Shown: positions 50,763 through 61,688, counted from the first letter of the stretch. The stretch: DNA of 64,000 bases from an uncultured Dongia sp. (GCF_936916975.1 NZ_CAKZGO010000041.1:62001-126000), one strand, 5' to 3'. Notes: generated from the sequence alone by a model not told the origin. Numbers and translations: made by a program.

Positions 50763-51272
50763 ATGACAAGCAAGCTGGATTGGCGCGCACGGAAAATCCG
50801 CGCTGCGGTGAAGCTGACGATGGCCCTGTCGATCGGGATGGCAGGCGGCGGAACCGCCGCGCTGGCGCAGGCGCCAATCAGCTATCCCGGCGCCGGACAG
50901 AGTCTTGAGCAGCAGGCAAAGGATGAAGCGGAGTGCCGCAGTTGGGCGACACAGCAAACCGGCGTCTATCCTTATCAAGCCCCGCCGCAATATTATGGGA
51001 ACTCCTACGCGCCGAGCGGCAACATCGTGCGCGGTGCGGCGGGCGGCGCCATGCTGGGCGCGGTCGGTGGTGCGATCGGTGGTGATACCGGCAAAGGTGC
51101 TGCCATCGGTGCCGGTGTGGGCGCCACGGCAGGTCTCCTCAAGAACGGCCGCGAACGCCGGAACCAGGCCCGTGCCAATGATCAGGCAGCGGCGCAATAC
51201 CAGGCCGAGATCAACGCCTATAACGGCGCGTTCGCGGCATGCATGCAGGGCCGCGGCTATACCGTGCGCTGA
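50763..51272 (+). CDS. Glycine-zipper family secreted protein
   Basis: VRGAAGGAMLGAVGGAIGGDTGKGAAIGAGVGATAGLL; signal peptide. Confidence 0.7.
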   Translation: MTSKLDWRARKIRAAVKLTMALSIGMAGGGTAALAQAPISYPGAGQSLEQQAKDEAECRSWATQQTGVYPYQAPPQYYGNSYAPSGNIVRGAAGGAMLGAVGGAIGGDTGKGAAIGAGVGATAGLLKNGRERRNQARANDQAAAQYQAEINAYNGAFAACMQGRGYTVR

Positions 51273-51382
51273 CGGCTATCCCATAAACTGAAAACGGCGG
51301 TTCAGCGCTAGGGCGGCCGTTGCTCATCGGCCGGTGTGCTGCGCGCGCCGAGGCACTCCATTGCAATTGACGGAGCATCAAC

Positions 51383-51742
51383 ATGAATGATCTGACCGGG
51401 AGAGGGCCTGTCTTCGACCCACAGGAATTGGAGCGCCTGCTGGTGGCGAGGCAAAACGCCGGCGATGTCGATGGCATGACCGCCTTGTTTGAGCCCGACG
51501 CGGTACTCGACTGCGGCGGTGGCCGGCTGGTGCGGGGACGAGACGCCATCCGCAGCTTGTATGTTGAAGGCATCGCGGCGGGCCGAAAGTTCGCAATGGG
51601 CGAGCAGCGGCCGGCGCTGATCTGCGGTGATCTTGCCATGACGTCGACACGCCTCCCCGATGGCGACGTGACCACGGAGGTCGCGCGACGGCAGACGGAC
51701 GGGAGCTGGCTTTGGGTGATCGACCGGTACGCCGTGAGCTGA
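51383..51742 (+). CDS. NTF2/SnoaL-like protein
   Basis: LERLLVARQNAGDVDGMTALFEPDAVLDCGGGRLVRGRDAIRSLYVEGIAAG... short alpha+beta pattern. Confidence 0.65.
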   Translation: MNDLTGRGPVFDPQELERLLVARQNAGDVDGMTALFEPDAVLDCGGGRLVRGRDAIRSLYVEGIAAGRKFAMGEQRPALICGDLAMTSTRLPDGDVTTEVARRQTDGSWLWVIDRYAVS

Positions 51743-51822
51743 ACGGAGATCTCAGCTAACCTATTGTACAAATGTGTTAATATTTGACATCAGTGGAATC
51801 GTTTGCAAGTTTGTGATTTGAC

Positions 51823-51838
51823 ATAATGATATCTTTAT
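51823..51838. promoter_or_regulatory. Near-perfect palindrome upstream of metH
   Basis: ATAATGAT|ATCTTTAT, one mismatched pair of eight, in an AT-rich promoter-like interval. Confidence 0.4.
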
Positions 51839-51881
51839 ATGATTGTCCGAGTTCGAGTGGTCATAAGGACACCCGGCAGTC

Positions 51882-54800
51882 ATGGGCCAATTGCCACCAC
51901 TACCTACGGCCGACAGCCCTGTCCCCCAGGACGGGGCGGAAGTCCTGGCGGCGCTGACCCGAGCGGCGGCGGAGCGCATCCTTATTCTGGACGGTGCGAT
52001 GGGCACGCAGATCCAGGGTCTTGGTTTTCACGAGCATGATTTCCGCGGCGCGCGCTTCGACCGCTGCGACTGTCATCTCCAGGGCAACAACGATCTCCTG
52101 ACCTTGTCGCAACCACAGGCGATCGAGGACATTCATTTCGCCTATGCCATGGCGGGCGCCGACATCATCGAAACCAATACGTTTTCGTCGACCAGTATCG
52201 CCCAGGCGGATTATGGGATGGCGGAACTGGTCTATGAGCTGAACCGCGATGGTGCGCAGCTGGTCCGCAATGCCTGCCGTCGCGCTGAGGCGCTGGATGG
52301 GAAGAGGCGGTTCGTCGCCGGCGCGTTGGGACCCACCAATCGCACGGCGTCCATGTCGCCGGATGTGAACAATCCCGGCTACCGCGCTGTGAGCTTCGAC
52401 GATCTGCGCATCGCCTATGCGGAACAATTGCGCGGCCTCATGGATGGCGGCGCAGATATCATCCTGATCGAGACCATTTTCGACACGCTGAATGCCAAGG
52501 CCGCGGTGTTCGCCTGCGAAGAGATCTTCGCCCAGCGAGGCGTGCGCCTGCCGGTCATGATTTCAGGCACCATCACCGATCTGTCTGGCCGCACCCTGTC
52601 CGGCCAGACACCGACGGCTTTCTGGCATTCGCTGCGCCACGCGAACCCTTTCACCATCGGGCTCAACTGCGCGCTGGGCGCCGACGCCATGCGCGCGCAT
52701 CTGGCGGAGATATCGAGTGTTGCCGATACTTTCGTCTGCGCCTACCCGAATGCCGGCCTGCCGAACGAATTCGGCCGATATAATGAGAGCCCGGACGCCA
52801 TGGCCGGGCAGATCGGCCGCTTTGCCGATGAAGGACTGGTCAATGTCGTCGGTGGCTGCTGTGGATCGACACCGGATCATATTCGCGCGATCGCCGATAT
52901 TGTCCGTGGCAAACCCCCGCGGCGTCTACCGGATGTGCCGCGCCTAATGAGACTTTCGGGCCTAGAGCCATTCGTGCTGGCAAAGGAGATTCCCTTCGTC
53001 AATGTTGGCGAGCGCACCAATGTCACGGGATCGGCACGGTTCCGCAAGATGATCACGTCAGGTGACTATGCGGCGGCCCTTGATGTGGCGCGGGATCAGG
53101 TCATCAATGGCGCGCAGATCATCGACATCAACATGGATGAAGGCCTGATCGACAGCGAGCGGGCGATGGTCGAGTTCCTCAACCTCATTGCAGCGGAACC
53201 GGATATCGCCAGGGTGCCTGTTATGATCGATTCATCGAAATTCTCGATCATTGAGGCCGGGCTGAAATGTGTCCAGGGCAAGCCGCTGGTCAATTCGATT
53301 TCCATGAAGGAAGGCGAAGAGGCTTTCCTTCATCAGGCGCGGCTGGTGCGTGCCTACGGCGCCGCCGTGGTCGTCATGGCGTTCGACGAAGCTGGGCAGG
53401 CGGACACGCTGGAACGCAAGGTCAGCATCTGCACCCGTGCCTACAACCTGCTGACCAAGGAAGTCGGATTCCCGCCGGAAGACATCGTGTTCGATCCCAA
53501 TATCTTCGCCGTCGCCACCGGGATCGAAGAGCACAACGGCTATGGCGTCGCCTTCATCGAGGCGACGCGCCAGATCACCGCGACCCTGCCGCATGTCCAT
53601 ATTTCCGGCGGGGTTTCCAACCTGTCCTTCTCGTTCCGTGGCAACGAGGCGGTGCGGGAGGCCATGCATGCCGTCTTCCTCTACCACGCAATCCAAGCCG
53701 GCATGGACATGGGCATCGTCAATGCCGGCCAATTGGCCGTCTATGAATCGATCGACCCGGAACTGCGCGACGTCTGTGAGGATGTCGTTCTCAATCGACG
53801 GCAGGATGCGACCGATCGGCTGCTGACGCTTGCCGAGCGGTTCAAGGCTCATGGCGGCCGTGAAGCGAAGGTGCAGGATCTCGCTTGGCGGGCGAAGCCG
53901 GTCGCCGATCGCATTTCCCATGCTCTCGTCAACGGCATCACGGAATTCATCGATGTAGATGTTGAGGAAGCACGCCTTGCCGTTGCGCGGCCGCTCCATG
54001 TCATTGAGGGGCCCTTGATGGCCGGCATGAATGTGGTGGGCGACCTGTTCGGTGCCGGCAAGATGTTCCTGCCGCAGGTCGTCAAATCGGCGCGTGTCAT
54101 GAAACAGGCGGTGGCGCTGCTCCTGCCGTTCATGGAGGCGGAGAAGCTGGCCAATGGCGGTATCGCCGGCGAGCGGCACTCGGCCGGCAAGATCCTGATG
54201 GCGACCGTCAAGGGCGATGTTCACGATATCGGCAAGAATATCGTCGGCGTGGTCCTCGCCTGCAACAATTATGAGATCATCGATCTGGGCGTCATGGTGC
54301 CGGTCGCAAAAATCCTGCAGACGGCACGCGAGCAGAAGGTCGACATCATCGGCCTTTCCGGCCTGATCACGCCGTCGCTTGACGAGATGGCGCATGTCGC
54401 GGCCGAAATGGAGCGCGAAGGCTTCGACATTCCGCTGCTGATCGGCGGCGCCACCACCAGCCGGGTTCATACCGCCGTCAAGATCCACCCACGCTATGCG
54501 CGCGGTCAAACGGTCTATGTCAACGATGCCAGCCGGGCCGTGGGGGTCGTGTCCAACCTTTTGTCGCCAGATACCCAGCACAGTTACATCGATACCATCC
54601 GGGCCGAATATCGGCAGGTTGCCGATTCTCATGCACGCAATGAAGCGGACAAATTGCGGCTGCCGCTCGCGAAGGCACGCGCCAATGCGCACCGCGTGGA
54701 TTGGTCCGGTTATAAAGCACCCAAACCGTCCTTCCTCGGCACACGCAAATTTGTCGGCTATGACCTTGCCGAGCTGGCGCGGTACATCGACTGGACGCCG

Positions 54801-55661
54801 TTCTTCCAGACATGGGAGTTGAAGGGCCGCTATCCGGCCATTTTGGCAGATGAGAAACAGGGTGCCGCCGCACGCCAGCTGTTTGCGGATGCTGAAGTGA
54901 TGTTGAAGCAGATCATCACCGAACAGTGGTTCGTGCCGAAAGGCGTCGTCGGCTTCTGGCCTGCCAATGCGAAGGGCGACGACATCGTCCTCTACACCGA
55001 TGAAACGCGAACCGGCGAGCTGGCGACGCTCTTCACGCTGCGCCAGCAATTGGCCAAGCGCGACAACCGCGCGAATGTGGCCCTCTCCGACTTCGTGGCG
55101 CCGGCTGATAGCGGTGTCAGCGATTACCTAGGCGGATTTGTCGTGACGGCAGGTATCGAGGAAGTGGCCCTCGCCGAGCGTTTCGAACGCCGCAATGACG
55201 ATTACAGTGCGATTCTGGTCAAAGCGCTGGCGGACCGGTTTGCCGAGGCCTTTGCCGAAGCGATGCATCAGCGTGTCCGCCGAGATTTGTGGGGCTATGC
55301 ACCCGACGAGAAATTTGCCCCTGACGAGTTGGTGGGCGAGCCCTATCGGGGTATCCGCCCGGCGCCGGGATATCCGGCACAGCCCGATCACACCGAAAAG
55401 GCGACTCTGTTCCGATTGCTGGATGCAGAGGCCGGCATCGGCGTACACCTCACCGAGAGTTTTGCCATGTGGCCGGGGTCTTCGGTCTCCGGCCTCTATC
55501 TCGCCCATCCCGAGAGCTATTATTTCGGGGTCGCCAAAGTGGAACGAGATCAGGTTGTCGACTATGCGCGGCGGAAGGGTATGGCGGTTCAGGAAGTGGA
55601 ACGCTGGCTCTCGCCGATCCTGAATTACGAGCCGCAGGAGATCGTTATCGCTGCCGAGTGA
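51882..55661 (+). CDS. metH: Cobalamin-dependent methionine synthase
   Basis: [41 protein letters not shown]12 motif [29 protein letters not shown]-terminal activation domain ending near [41 protein letters not shown]. Confidence 0.98.
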   Translation: MGQLPPLPTADSPVPQDGAEVLAALTRAAAERILILDGAMGTQIQGLGFHEHDFRGARFDRCDCHLQGNNDLLTLSQPQAIEDIHFAYAMAGADIIETNTFSSTSIAQADYGMAELVYELNRDGAQLVRNACRRAEALDGKRRFVAGALGPTNRTASMSPDVNNPGYRAVSFDDLRIAYAEQLRGLMDGGADIILIETIFDTLNAKAAVFACEEIFAQRGVRLPVMISGTITDLSGRTLSGQTPTAFWHSLRHANPFTIGLNCALGADAMRAHLAEISSVADTFVCAYPNAGLPNEFGRYNESPDAMAGQIGRFADEGLVNVVGGCCGSTPDHIRAIADIVRGKPPRRLPDVPRLMRLSGLEPFVLAKEIPFVNVGERTNVTGSARFRKMITSGDYAAALDVARDQVINGAQIIDINMDEGLIDSERAMVEFLNLIAAEPDIARVPVMIDSSKFSIIEAGLKCVQGKPLVNSISMKEGEEAFLHQARLVRAYGAAVVVMAFDEAGQADTLERKVSICTRAYNLLTKEVGFPPEDIVFDPNIFAVATGIEEHNGYGVAFIEATRQITATLPHVHISGGVSNLSFSFRGNEAVREAMHAVFLYHAIQAGMDMGIVNAGQLAVYESIDPELRDVCEDVVLNRRQDATDRLLTLAERFKAHGGREAKVQDLAWRAKPVADRISHALVNGITEFIDVDVEEARLAVARPLHVIEGPLMAGMNVVGDLFGAGKMFLPQVVKSARVMKQAVALLLPFMEAEKLANGGIAGERHSAGKILMATVKGDVHDIGKNIVGVVLACNNYEIIDLGVMVPVAKILQTAREQKVDIIGLSGLITPSLDEMAHVAAEMEREGFDIPLLIGGATTSRVHTAVKIHPRYARGQTVYVNDASRAVGVVSNLLSPDTQHSYIDTIRAEYRQVADSHARNEADKLRLPLAKARANAHRVDWSGYKAPKPSFLGTRKFVGYDLAELARYIDWTPFFQTWELKGRYPAILADEKQGAAARQLFADAEVMLKQIITEQWFVPKGVVGFWPANAKGDDIVLYTDETRTGELATLFTLRQQLAKRDNRANVALSDFVAPADSGVSDYLGGFVVTAGIEEVALAERFERRNDDYSAILVKALADRFAEAFAEAMHQRVRRDLWGYAPDEKFAPDELVGEPYRGIRPAPGYPAQPDHTEKATLFRLLDAEAGIGVHLTESFAMWPGSSVSGLYLAHPESYYFGVAKVERDQVVDYARRKGMAVQEVERWLSPILNYEPQEIVIAAE

Positions 55662-55666
55662 TTATG

Positions 55667-57037
55667 CTACCAGCCGGCATAGGGTGCGAGCTTTGCGTCG
55701 TCGAAGCGGCCGGCTTCAATATCGCCAAGGGCGCGGTCAAATTTCTCGAGCGCTTCGTCGACATCGGCCGGGGTGATCGTGAGCGGTGGCGTCAATTCGA
55801 TGACGTTGCCGTGGATGCCGCAATAGATGACGATGAGGCCAAGTTCGAAGCAGCGATAGGCAAGGCGCGCGGCTTCGCGGCCCGCCGGCTCCCGCGTTTG
55901 GCGGTCCCGCACCAGTTCGATGCCAACCATTAATCCCATGCCGCGGACGTCGCCGATGAGGGGATGATGCTGCGCCAGCGCCCGAAGGCCGCCAACCAGT
56001 TGCTGGCCGCGTGCCGTTGCGTTGGCCATTAAGCCCTCGGTTTCGACGACATCGAGGACGGCGAGGCCGGCCGAGGCCGGGGCCGGAGAACCGCCGAGCG
56101 TGAAGAGATTGTAGGTCGGTGCGTCCAACAATTCCTTGCGCCCGACCACCGCCGAGAGCGGCAGACCGCCACCCAGCGGCTTTCCGAGACTGATAGCATC
56201 GGGAACAATATCGGCGTGCTGGAAGGCGAACCACTTGCCGGTGCGGCCTAGGCCGGTCTTCACCTCGTCGAAGACCAGCCAGATACCCTGGTCATCGCAC
56301 AGCTTGCGCAAGGCCGGCAGGTAGTTGGCGGGCGGTATGATGTCGCCGCCATCCGATTGCATCGCTTCGAGGATGATGGCCGCTGTGTCCGCGGCAGGCG
56401 AGATGGTCTGCAGACAGGACTTAACCGCATCGAGGCATTTCAGCGAGCAGCCATCGCGGCTGCAAGGCCCCCATGAACAGCGATAGGGATCGGGATAGGG
56501 CATCTTGGTCACGTTGCCGATGCCGATCACATCCGCCTGCGTCTGGTGCCCGGACAGACTTGCCGAGCCGGTGGTCTGGCCGTGATAGGCGCCGACATAG
56601 CTGATCAGCCGCCGCCGGCCGGTCGCCTTGGGCAGCAGGCGTGACAGGCAGTCATTGGCATCCGACCCCGTGGTTCCGAACCAGACGCGCTTCTCGAAAT
56701 CGCCCGGCACCAGGGCCGCCAGGCGCTCGGCCAGTTCGATCGTCGGCATGGTCGGATAGCAGCAATGCATCGAGGTCCAGATGCCGTCCAGCGCATTGAC
56801 GATGGCCGCGCGCACCTTTGGATGACGGTAGCCGGTCTGCACCACGGCTGCGGCGGCGATGAAGTCGAGATAGACCTTGCCGTCGACATCCGTGATGCGG
56901 GTTCCTTCCGCGCTTGCCGGCACGAAGGGATAAAGCCGGATCTTCATCACATTACCGATGACGCGGCCTTCGCGCGCCAGCGCCTGCTCAGCAAGATCGG
57001 GTTCGTTCCTGCCGCTGGGGGCGACCGCGTCGGTCAT
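55667..57037 (-). CDS. Class III aminotransferase (aspartate aminotransferase family)
   Basis: ITDVDGKVYLDFIAAAAVVQTGYRHPKV; WLVFDEVKTGLGRTGKWFAFQHADIVPDAISLGKPLGGGLPLSAVVG. Confidence 0.92.
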   Translation of the reverse strand: MTDAVAPSGRNEPDLAEQALAREGRVIGNVMKIRLYPFVPASAEGTRITDVDGKVYLDFIAAAAVVQTGYRHPKVRAAIVNALDGIWTSMHCCYPTMPTIELAERLAALVPGDFEKRVWFGTTGSDANDCLSRLLPKATGRRRLISYVGAYHGQTTGSASLSGHQTQADVIGIGNVTKMPYPDPYRCSWGPCSRDGCSLKCLDAVKSCLQTISPAADTAAIILEAMQSDGGDIIPPANYLPALRKLCDDQGIWLVFDEVKTGLGRTGKWFAFQHADIVPDAISLGKPLGGGLPLSAVVGRKELLDAPTYNLFTLGGSPAPASAGLAVLDVVETEGLMANATARGQQLVGGLRALAQHHPLIGDVRGMGLMVGIELVRDRQTREPAGREAARLAYRCFELGLIVIYCGIHGNVIELTPPLTITPADVDEALEKFDRALGDIEAGRFDDAKLAPYAGW

Positions 57038-57064
57038 GTCCGTGCCTTTCCTGCCTTGCCGGGG

Positions 57065-58204
57065 TCAGCCGGCGGGGTAGATGCGCCTTGCATTCTCGGT
57101 GGCAACGAGCCGGACGATTTCGTCGGCATCGGCGAGCGAGCAGAAATCTTCCGCCATCCAGCGATCGAGGTTCTTCTTGAGGGCGCGGCGGAAGAGCAGG
57201 GCGCCCAGGTAATAGAGCTCGCTGAGGCCGAAGGCATCCGAGCTGTAGAGCAGCTTGGAATACTTGCCCATCTCCAGCGCCTCGCCAAGGATGTCGGCCG
57301 ACATGGGGGCTGCGTAGTTCAGGATCACGCCGACATCGTAATAGACGTTCTGGAATATTTCCGAGAGCCAGGCGGCTTCGCGCTGGAAGGGGTAGTTGTG
57401 GAGGAGGGTGATCGGCACTTCCCATTTTTCCATCGATGCGATGAAGTCGGTGAAATGGGTCGGATCGCAGGCATGCATGTAGACATCCGGATCACCGAAG
57501 CCGACATGGACCTGCATGGGAATACGGCGCTGGCGGCAGAGGTCGCCACCGACCCATATGCCGTGCCGGATGATGGTGGGATCGTTGAGACGCCATTTGC
57601 CTGCGGCCGCGGCTGCGCTGAACCAGCGGTCGGCGGCCTTGACGACATCGCCGCGGCTGGGCGCCGTCTGATCGATCTTGAACGTCGTGCGATAGGCGAC
57701 GATGGTCTTGAGGCCCACCGCCGATTTCGCCCGGTCGGCAAGAATATCCGCAATCGCTTCGGGGAAGCGTTCGGCGCTGATGCCGGATTTGGCGACCTCC
57801 TCGATGACTGCTTCGATGCGGACAACTTCGTAAGCGGGTTTGTCCGATGCTTCCGCCATTGCCTCGACGCCCATGATGGCGGCGCTGCGATGGCCGGTGT
57901 CGATCAGCAAGGATTGCAGGCCGCACTTGCGCAGGAAGCGGCGATTGACTTCGGCGGCACCCAGCGCCAGCCGGCGTTCGACATAGGCTTCGGCCTTGCA
58001 GGACGGTTCAAGGTCCAGGACCGGGGCGCAAAAGCGTCGGATGGCGAGCCCCAAGGGTTTCTGGAATTCCGTGGTGCCAGCCGGCGCCGGCCGGTAGCTT
58101 TCGCTGAACAGCGCCTGGAAGGCGGCAAAATCCAGATCGACCGGCGAGACGCCGTGACAATGGTGGTCGATCAGCGGCAGATCGACATCAAGCTCAGTAG
58201 GCAT
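57065..58204 (-). CDS. Amidohydrolase family protein (FluG N-domain/IpuF-like)
   Basis: LPLIDHHCHGVSP metal-binding start; IPMQVHVGFGDPDVYMHACDPTHF; KLLYSSDAFGLSELYYLGAL. Confidence 0.85.
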   Translation of the reverse strand: MPTELDVDLPLIDHHCHGVSPVDLDFAAFQALFSESYRPAPAGTTEFQKPLGLAIRRFCAPVLDLEPSCKAEAYVERRLALGAAEVNRRFLRKCGLQSLLIDTGHRSAAIMGVEAMAEASDKPAYEVVRIEAVIEEVAKSGISAERFPEAIADILADRAKSAVGLKTIVAYRTTFKIDQTAPSRGDVVKAADRWFSAAAAAGKWRLNDPTIIRHGIWVGGDLCRQRRIPMQVHVGFGDPDVYMHACDPTHFTDFIASMEKWEVPITLLHNYPFQREAAWLSEIFQNVYYDVGVILNYAAPMSADILGEALEMGKYSKLLYSSDAFGLSELYYLGALLFRRALKKNLDRWMAEDFCSLADADEIVRLVATENARRIYPAG

Positions 58205-59507
58205 CGTGATACCGTTTGCAGATATGGTCCGGGTCGGCTTCAGCGAACATGGCGATCTCGGTGCGTTTCACCGCGACATATGAGTTGTACATGAGCGGCG
58301 GCAGCCAGGCCTTGACGATCGGGTCCGCCTCCATCAGATCCAGCGCTTCGCCGAGCGAGCTCGGCAGCGGCCTGATGCCAAGGCCCGCGCGTTCCGCATC
58401 GGTGAGTTCGGAGGGATCGCGGTCGATGGACGCCGGCAAGGGCAGCTTGGCGCGAATACCTTCGAGGCCGGCCCGCACCAGCGCGCCGATCACCATATAG
58501 GGACTGGCGGTCGCATCCGGTGCGCGCAGTTCCATGTTGAACGCTTTCGATTTCTTGGCGGGGTCGCGCTCCGGCGAGGGGCAGATGCGGACAGCGGCCT
58601 CGCGGTTCTGGATGCCGAAGCTGGCAAAGCCGCAGCTCCAATGATGCGGCCCCAGGCGGTAATAGGAAACCGGGCTTGGCGCCACCAGGGCGCAGATGGC
58701 CGTCATGTGCTTGACCACGCCCGCGATGAAATGCTGCGCCACCTGGCTGGCGCCGCCGGTGCCATTCGCATCATAGGCGGCATTGTTGCCCGCCTTGTCG
58801 ACGAAGCTGAAATGCACATGGGCGCCATTGCCGACGCTCTTGAGGGTCGGCTTCGGCGTGAAGCTGGCACGGTACCCCATGCGCCGTCCCACCTCGCGGA
58901 TCACTTCGCGGGTGATGATGGCGCGATCACCGGCCATGGCGCCAATCGCCGGTGCGCAGGAGACCTCGATCTGCCCGACGCCATATTCGGGTTCGACCGT
59001 TTCGAGGCCGACATTGGCTTGCAACAGTGCCTTGGTGAGGGCGGCTGTGAAGGGTGCCACAGTCCGGATCGATTCGATCGAGAAGGGCGTCACATAGCCC
59101 ATGCCAGGCGCGGACAGCAGGAACTCATGTTCGAACGAGGCCATGAACTGCAGCCCGGTCTCCGCTTCAAAGTCCGCCAGCGCCTGCTTCATGAAGCCAC
59201 GGGTGCAGCAATCCCAATTGCTGCCATCGGCCACCTTGGAATCGCACAGGAAGAAATGATAGGCGGGGGCATCGTCCCAGATGTCGACGCGGGTCTCGGT
59301 ATTCGGCACCGGCGTCTGGCGTACTTCCAGCATCGGTCCCCAGGGATTTGGGGCGATGTCCTCGAACGGTGTCAGGGCCTGGCCGGCCACGGCCCAGCCC
59401 AAGCCATATTCCATGCGCTTGGAGATATCGCCGGCCGGCACGCCGCGGCAGCGGGTGAGGCCGACATAGTCGTTCCACGCCAGATAGATGATGTCGCCGT
59501 CAGCCAT
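58194..59507 (-). CDS. Glutamine synthetase family protein (gamma-glutamylamide synthetase-like)
   Basis: FMASFEHEFLL; NGAHVHFSFVDKAGNNA; SYYRLGPHHWSCGFASFGIQNREAAVRICPSPERDPAKKSKAFNMELRAPDATASPYMVIGALVRAGLEGI; start 59507. Confidence 0.92.
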   Translation of the reverse strand: MADGDIIYLAWNDYVGLTRCRGVPAGDISKRMEYGLGWAVAGQALTPFEDIAPNPWGPMLEVRQTPVPNTETRVDIWDDAPAYHFFLCDSKVADGSNWDCCTRGFMKQALADFEAETGLQFMASFEHEFLLSAPGMGYVTPFSIESIRTVAPFTAALTKALLQANVGLETVEPEYGVGQIEVSCAPAIGAMAGDRAIITREVIREVGRRMGYRASFTPKPTLKSVGNGAHVHFSFVDKAGNNAAYDANGTGGASQVAQHFIAGVVKHMTAICALVAPSPVSYYRLGPHHWSCGFASFGIQNREAAVRICPSPERDPAKKSKAFNMELRAPDATASPYMVIGALVRAGLEGIRAKLPLPASIDRDPSELTDAERAGLGIRPLPSSLGEALDLMEADPIVKAWLPPLMYNSYVAVKRTEIAMFAEADPDHICKRYHDAY

Positions 59508-60432
59508 GTTTACCCCCGCCTTGCTTGTTCTTTGTTTTGCGGCGCCCTGTGCCGCCATCGCCGGTCCATTCGAATCCCTCGCGCAGGCCCTCAAGATCCC
59601 GCATGCGCTTCACGGCACCGCTGCCCAGCCGGTTGATGACCTCGGCGATCAGCGCTTCGGCCAAAGCAAAGGCGGGCACCATGGAATCGTAAGGCGAGGG
59701 CGAGGTCACTTCCGCGATCAGGATATGATCGGCAAATTCCGCGATCGGTGATTCCCATGGATCGGTGACTAGCAAGATCGTGGCGCCGCGTTCTTTGGCA
59801 GCTCGCGCCAAGGAGACGGAATCCGCCTGATACCGCCGCAAATCGAAGATCATCAGCACGCTTTTGGGACCAAGCTCCAGCAATTGATCGTCGCGCGCCT
59901 GCAGCCCGGGCTGGATCATCCGCACGCCGGGGCGCATCTGATAGAGATGGAGGAACATGATCTGCGCGACCAGCTGGGTGAAGCGGCCGCCGGCAAAATG
60001 GATGTTGCGCTTCAGATCGCAAAGGGCGCCGATGACACCTTCGATCTCGGCCGGTGAAATGCGGTCGAAGCTCTGGCGCATGCCTTCGGTAAAGACATCG
60101 CGCGATTTGGCGAGCAGGTCGGCTGGCCGGCTGCGGCTGGTGCGGGCATAGAGGGAGAGCGGCGAATTGCTGCGCTCCTCCAGTTCGTCGCGCAGAGCCT
60201 TCTGGAAATCCGGATAGCTGTCGAAGCCAAGCTTCGTGGTGAGGCGGATCACGGTGGGGCCACTGACGCCGGCGCGGTCCGCCAGACTGGCCACGGTCTC
60301 GAGCCCGGCCAGCATGGCGCTGGAAAACAAGATCCGCGACACCTTCTGTTCGGCCGGGGTGAGGTCCTGGGTCGCCTGGCGAATGCGGTCGGCGACGGTC
60401 ACTCCGCGATCCTTGACGGCTGTTCGTGCCAT
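59500..60432 (-). CDS. MurR/RpiR family transcriptional regulator
   Basis: HTH ADRIRQATQDLTPAEQKVSRILFSSAMLAGLETVASLADRAGVSGPTVIRLTTKLGFDSYPDFQKALRDEL; SIS domain. Confidence 0.92.
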   Translation of the reverse strand: MARTAVKDRGVTVADRIRQATQDLTPAEQKVSRILFSSAMLAGLETVASLADRAGVSGPTVIRLTTKLGFDSYPDFQKALRDELEERSNSPLSLYARTSRSRPADLLAKSRDVFTEGMRQSFDRISPAEIEGVIGALCDLKRNIHFAGGRFTQLVAQIMFLHLYQMRPGVRMIQPGLQARDDQLLELGPKSVLMIFDLRRYQADSVSLARAAKERGATILLVTDPWESPIAEFADHILIAEVTSPSPYDSMVPAFALAEALIAEVINRLGSGAVKRMRDLEGLREGFEWTGDGGTGRRKTKNKQGGGKHG

Positions 60433-60463
60433 AGACTTGCTTCCTGTGATTCTTAACCAGGTC

Positions 60464-61627
60464 TCAGGATAGCGTGAAACGCGCCAAACGGAACGCGTCA
60501 AGCAATGCCGGACGATGACCCATGACCCAGTCCGCGGCAGCCTCGCCCACCGCCGGGCCCATCTTGAAGCCATGACCGCTTGACCCACAGATGACATACA
60601 GGCCTTCGATCCCCGGCACTGCATCGATGATCGGATTGTCGTCCGGGCTCATGTCGTAAAGGCCGGCATAGCCCTTGCGGATGCCGAGCCGTTCCAGTGC
60701 CGGCAGGCGCGGCAGCGCGTATTGCAGAATCTCGGCGGATTCATCGAGGTCGACGATCTCGTCATAGCTGTTGGGATCCAGTACCAGGCGCGGCCGGCCC
60801 AGTTCGTCATGGCGGATACCGGTCCCACCACCTGCCCAGGTGCCGACCAGGATGCGGGAATCGCCATCCGGCCGGGCGTAATGCAGCATCGTGTCATCGC
60901 ACCAGGAGAACGGCAGGATGTCGCGCGCCTGTCCGGGTGCGTCGATGACCGCCATCGGGTGGCGCTCGATATGGACCGGCAGATCGATGCCATGCTTGCC
61001 GAAGAAAGCCTTGCTCCAGACGCCGACGGCGCAGATCGCCGCATCGCAGGCGATGTGTTGGCCATCCATGGTCTCGATCCCGCTGACCCGGCCGGCGGTG
61101 ACGTGGATCCTCGCTGCGACCGAGTTGTTGAGGATGCGGGCGCCGCGTTGCTTGGCGCCGTCGATCAATGCGGTGGTGGCGCCATGGGGATCGGCATAGC
61201 CGTAATCCGGTTCCCACACCGCCATCGCGATACGATCCAGGTTGAAACCCGGGGCACGCCTGGCGAACTCTTCGACCGGAAGCGTCTCGATGCGGGCACC
61301 TTCCTGTCGGATGCGGTCGACTGCGGTACTCCAGGCGGGGCGTGCCGCCTCGTTCATCACCCACATCATGCCGACCTTCGAGATACAGCTGGCATGGCCG
61401 GTGAGGTCGGGAATGTTCGCCAGGATCTCGCAGCCGCGGATCGCCAGCTGAGAGAGTTCCGGCATCATGTAGAAAGCGTGAGTGATGGCCGAGGATCTGC
61501 CAGTAGGCCCGGAAGCGGGGAAGGCGCGCTCGATGACGGTAGTCTTTACGCCGCGATCGGCGAACCGGAAGGCGGCGCCGGAGCCCGCAATTCCTGCCCC
61601 AATCACGGCAACATCGGAAATGGTCAC
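60464..61627 (-). CDS. FAD-dependent oxidoreductase (DAO/DadA-like)
   Basis: DVAVIGAGIAGSGAAFRFADRGVKTTVIERAFPASGPTGRSSAI; GLYDMSPDDNPIIDAVPGIEGLYVICGSSGHGFKMGPAVGE. GTG 61627 inferred; other in-frame starts to 61681. Confidence 0.9.
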   Translation of the reverse strand: MTISDVAVIGAGIAGSGAAFRFADRGVKTTVIERAFPASGPTGRSSAITHAFYMMPELSQLAIRGCEILANIPDLTGHASCISKVGMMWVMNEAARPAWSTAVDRIRQEGARIETLPVEEFARRAPGFNLDRIAMAVWEPDYGYADPHGATTALIDGAKQRGARILNNSVAARIHVTAGRVSGIETMDGQHIACDAAICAVGVWSKAFFGKHGIDLPVHIERHPMAVIDAPGQARDILPFSWCDDTMLHYARPDGDSRILVGTWAGGGTGIRHDELGRPRLVLDPNSYDEIVDLDESAEILQYALPRLPALERLGIRKGYAGLYDMSPDDNPIIDAVPGIEGLYVICGSSGHGFKMGPAVGEAAADWVMGHRPALLDAFRLARFTLS

Positions 61628-61674
61628 GATCGACGGCCTCCCAGCGTGGGTTCGGATCTTCATCCGACCAGTCG

Positions 61675-61688
61675 GTAACATACGTTAC
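61675..61688. promoter_or_regulatory. Inverted repeat in divergent promoter region
   Basis: GTAAC-ATAC-GTTAC between the oxidoreductase gene and the Liv-type transporter gene. Confidence 0.4.

Noticed and set aside
51743-51881. Riboswitch (SAM-II/SAH/cobalamin) upstream of metH
   Set aside because: Interval is short and AT-rich and I could not find the conserved core of any of these classes; a covariance-model search would be decisive.
53232-55049. 605-aa minus-strand ORF opposite metH
   Set aside because: Shadow ORF in high-GC coding DNA; the plus strand has an unambiguous full-length MetH and the minus translation is Arg/His/Asp-rich without a recognisable domain.
56765-58294. 509-aa plus-strand ORF opposite the aminotransferase and amidohydrolase genes
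   Set aside because: Antisense shadow spanning two clear minus-strand genes; no recognisable family.
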